From the NCBI GenBank assembly GCA_947374505.1, contig CANCCE010000141.1, forward strand, positions 1 through 7,209: a stretch of 7,209 nucleotides of DNA, given 5' to 3'. Source of the stretch: Comamonadaceae bacterium (GTDB lineage Bacteria > Pseudomonadota > Gammaproteobacteria > Burkholderiales > Burkholderiaceae_C). Positions 5,751 to 7,209 of the stretch are shown here, piece by piece. Position 1 is the first letter of the stretch, and each line of letters begins with the position of its first letter. The notes under the pieces were generated by a model, which did no database searches, had not been told where the DNA came from, and saw only the letters and a list, made by a program, of their open reading frames with translations. A program made the position numbers and the translations under genes.

Positions 5751-7027
5751 GCGCCAAGATCAAGCACTCGATGCTTTTGGACGTCCTAATGGATGGCCTC
5801 GTTGTTGGCCGCTTAGCTAAAAATCCCAACGAGCGCGGCTCAATCTGGTTTGAGTACGGCTCAGATTGGATTAAGTCTGGTTTTGCTCTCTCACCGTTTC
5901 ACCCATTCGATCTGAAGGCTGGCGCCTTCAAGCCACGAACTAATGTTTTTGATGGTCTGCATGGCGTCTTCAATGACTCGTTGCCAGATGGCTGGGGCCT
6001 TTTGCTCATGGACGGGGCGATCAAGAAAAACCTGGGCTGGGACCGACATGAGATCGAGCCTTTAGACCGGCTAGCTTATATCGGTAGCCGCGCGATGGGG
6101 GCAATTGAATTCCGGCCAGCAATGGAGCGCGGCCAAATAGTTCCAGCGGTGTCACTGAGTAACTTGGCGGAAAGCGCGCTACTTGTGCAAGAAGGATCTG
6201 CCGATGATGTCCTGGCGGCCCTCTATGTCCATGGTGGCTCACCTGGCGGCGCCAGGCCAAAGGTAACCGTCGCCATAGAGAGGGGCGGAGATCACTGTAT
6301 TTCTGGATTCGGCGAGATACCAGATAACTTCGACCACTGGATCGTGAAGTTCCGGGCTCGTGACGTGGATCCAGTCTCCATGGGAAGAATTGAGCTGGCT
6401 TACGCCCACATGGCCTTAGCTGCCGGAGTCGAGATGCCACCCGTACGCCTGATCTCGGTTAAGGTGAGGGGAAAGCTTGAGGATTTTTTCGCAGTCCAAC
6501 GCTTTGATCGCGATGGGGCTACAAAAAAGCACGTGGTGTCTCTCGGGGGAATGCTCGAAGCTTCACATCGTCAGCCAAGCTTGGATTACACGGACTTGCT
6601 CAGAGCAACGATGGGCGCTACAAAAGACGAGCGTGAAGTCGCCAAGGCTTTTCGCCTAATGGTTTTCAATGTTCTTGCCCACAACAAAGATGATCACGCC
6701 AAGAATTTCGCTTTCGTACGCAATCCGAGTGGCTGGTCCATGACAAAAGCGTTTGACTTGACGTTCAGTTCGGGAATGGGTGGTCAGCACACGACATCCG
6801 TCAGCGGTGAAGGACTTCCAAAGCTGGCGTCGATCGCTAAGGTAGCTGATGACTTGAAGATAAAAAACTGGCGAGACACTGTGTCTGAGGTGTTCGGCGC
6901 AGTAGAGGCTTGGGAAAATTTTGCAACAGAACAAGGCGTGCCCCAATCTATTTGGAAAGGCTACGGCAAAGCAATGCGCGAGGGTCCTTGCTTCACTGAG
7001 ATTATCAAGCTACGGCTATCTTGTTGA
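5747..7027 (+). CDS. hipA: HipA-family serine/threonine-kinase toxin
   Basis: Kinase toxin that in E. coli phosphorylates glutamyl-tRNA synthetase, arresting translation and raising persistence; the target here could differ. The 426 residues (E. coli 440) include the N-terminal coupling subdomain (GLHGVFNDSLPDGWG, 70-84), so this is the two-gene HipBA form and not the split HipBST form. Conserved parts: P-loop GGSPGGARPK (163-172) with S165 as the probable autophosphorylation serine, ATP-binding lysine in HWIVKF (K201), RFDR (252-255), catalytic loop NKDDHAKN (313-320) with D315 the likely base, and metal-binding D337 in AFDLTFS. Nothing essential is missing. An AAGGGG ribosome site lies six to seven bases before the ATG. 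The stop at 7025-7027 lies at or next to the edge of an insertion sequence, so the last residues may have been altered. Confidence 0.93.
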   Translation: MSAKIKHSMLLDVLMDGLVVGRLAKNPNERGSIWFEYGSDWIKSGFALSPFHPFDLKAGAFKPRTNVFDGLHGVFNDSLPDGWGLLLMDGAIKKNLGWDRHEIEPLDRLAYIGSRAMGAIEFRPAMERGQIVPAVSLSNLAESALLVQEGSADDVLAALYVHGGSPGGARPKVTVAIERGGDHCISGFGEIPDNFDHWIVKFRARDVDPVSMGRIELAYAHMALAAGVEMPPVRLISVKVRGKLEDFFAVQRFDRDGATKKHVVSLGGMLEASHRQPSLDYTDLLRATMGATKDEREVAKAFRLMVFNVLAHNKDDHAKNFAFVRNPSGWSMTKAFDLTFSSGMGGQHTTSVSGEGLPKLASIAKVADDLKIKNWRDTVSEVFGAVEAWENFATEQGVPQSIWKGYGKAMREGPCFTEIIKLRLSC

Positions 7028-7209
7028 TTTCCATCCAAAGTTGCCCCCCTTGGGGAGAGCGGGGATGCGGACAATAACTTGGACTACTTGGAGGTAGTTC
7101 ATGTATTCATACGAAGACCGCATTCGGGCCGTCAAGCTGTACATCAAGCTGGGCAAACGCACTTGCCCAACCATTCGGCAGTTGGGCTATCCAACAAAGA
7201 ATGCACTCA
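7028..7209 (+). mobile_element. Left end of an insertion sequence, IS3-like, cut by window edge
   Basis: The transposase start at 7101 shows that an IS enters from the right. The exact left end cannot be fixed without the other end; the segment beginning around 7022-7045 (TTGATTTCCATCC, then AAGTTGCCCCCC) has the character of a terminal inverted repeat. If the element begins at TGTTGA or TGA it would supply the hipA stop codon. No target-site duplication can be checked from one end. Confidence 0.6.
7101..7209 (+). CDS. IS3-family transposase OrfA-like, N-terminal 36 codons
   Basis: DNA-binding first subunit of an IS transposase. The visible residues begin MYSYEDRIRAVKLYIKLG and continue KRTCPTIRQLGYPTKNAL, the typical start of a helix-turn-helix OrfA in IS3-type elements, where it recognises the terminal repeats and is joined to OrfB by frameshifting. 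GGAGGT at 7090-7095 is a strong ribosome site five bases before the ATG. The frame is open to the window edge. Family assignment is by recall of this N-terminus; the catalytic DDE part lies outside. Confidence 0.75.
   Translation, partial: MYSYEDRIRAVKLYIKLGKRTCPTIRQLGYPTKNAL

Noticed and set aside
6021..6440. Minus-strand 139-codon frame inside hipA
   Set aside because: Antisense to the conserved HipA P-loop region; low-complexity Arg/Pro-rich composition typical of shadow frames.

Overview
The window looks like chromosomal accessory DNA of a Gram-negative bacterium. The most likely host is a betaproteobacterium of the Burkholderiales/Comamonadaceae type (Rhodoferax, Polaromonas or Acidovorax-like). 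I infer this from the moderately GC-rich genes, the lipoprotein-anchored PQQ-type sugar dehydrogenase and the flavour of the CopA, lysozyme-remnant and IS3-like sequences. No 16S or other marker gene is present, so the taxonomy is only suggestive.

Region 1 (1-3300) is metabolic and metal-related. It holds the 3' three-quarters of a copper-exporting P1B-type ATPase (plus strand, cut by the left edge). Facing it is a complete minus-strand gene for an outer-membrane lipoprotein of the PQQ-dependent sugar/sorbosone dehydrogenase family. The two genes converge on a 228-bp gap with no clear terminator.

Region 2 (3300-3985) is decayed DNA. It has no intact gene, a fragment of a phage-type GH24 lysozyme without its catalytic N-terminus, short direct and inverted repeats built on ACTTGGTGA, and perhaps the last residues of a lost outer-membrane barrel protein. 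It reads as a scar of past insertions and deletions.

Region 3 (3986-7027) is a stress/toxin island. A complete Fic-family AMP-transferase (minus strand), with an N-terminal inhibitory motif and a C-terminal winged-helix-like domain, is transcribed away from a complete hipBA operon (plus strand: XRE-type antitoxin HipB and Ser/Thr-kinase toxin HipA, overlapping by 4 bp). The 346-bp divergent control region carries two near-identical 23-bp palindromes exactly 30 bp apart, one of them lying on the predicted fic promoter. A separate perfect 10-bp inverted repeat lies over the hipB transcription and translation start. Both toxin units therefore look autoregulated, each by its own operator type.

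Region 4 (7028-7209) is the left end of an insertion sequence whose transposase OrfA (IS3-like) runs off the right edge. Its edge lies at or within a few bases of the hipA stop codon. All the protein families here are known. The parts most worth a second look are the fic operator pair, the fic/hipBA side-by-side arrangement, and the repeats around the lysozyme relic.
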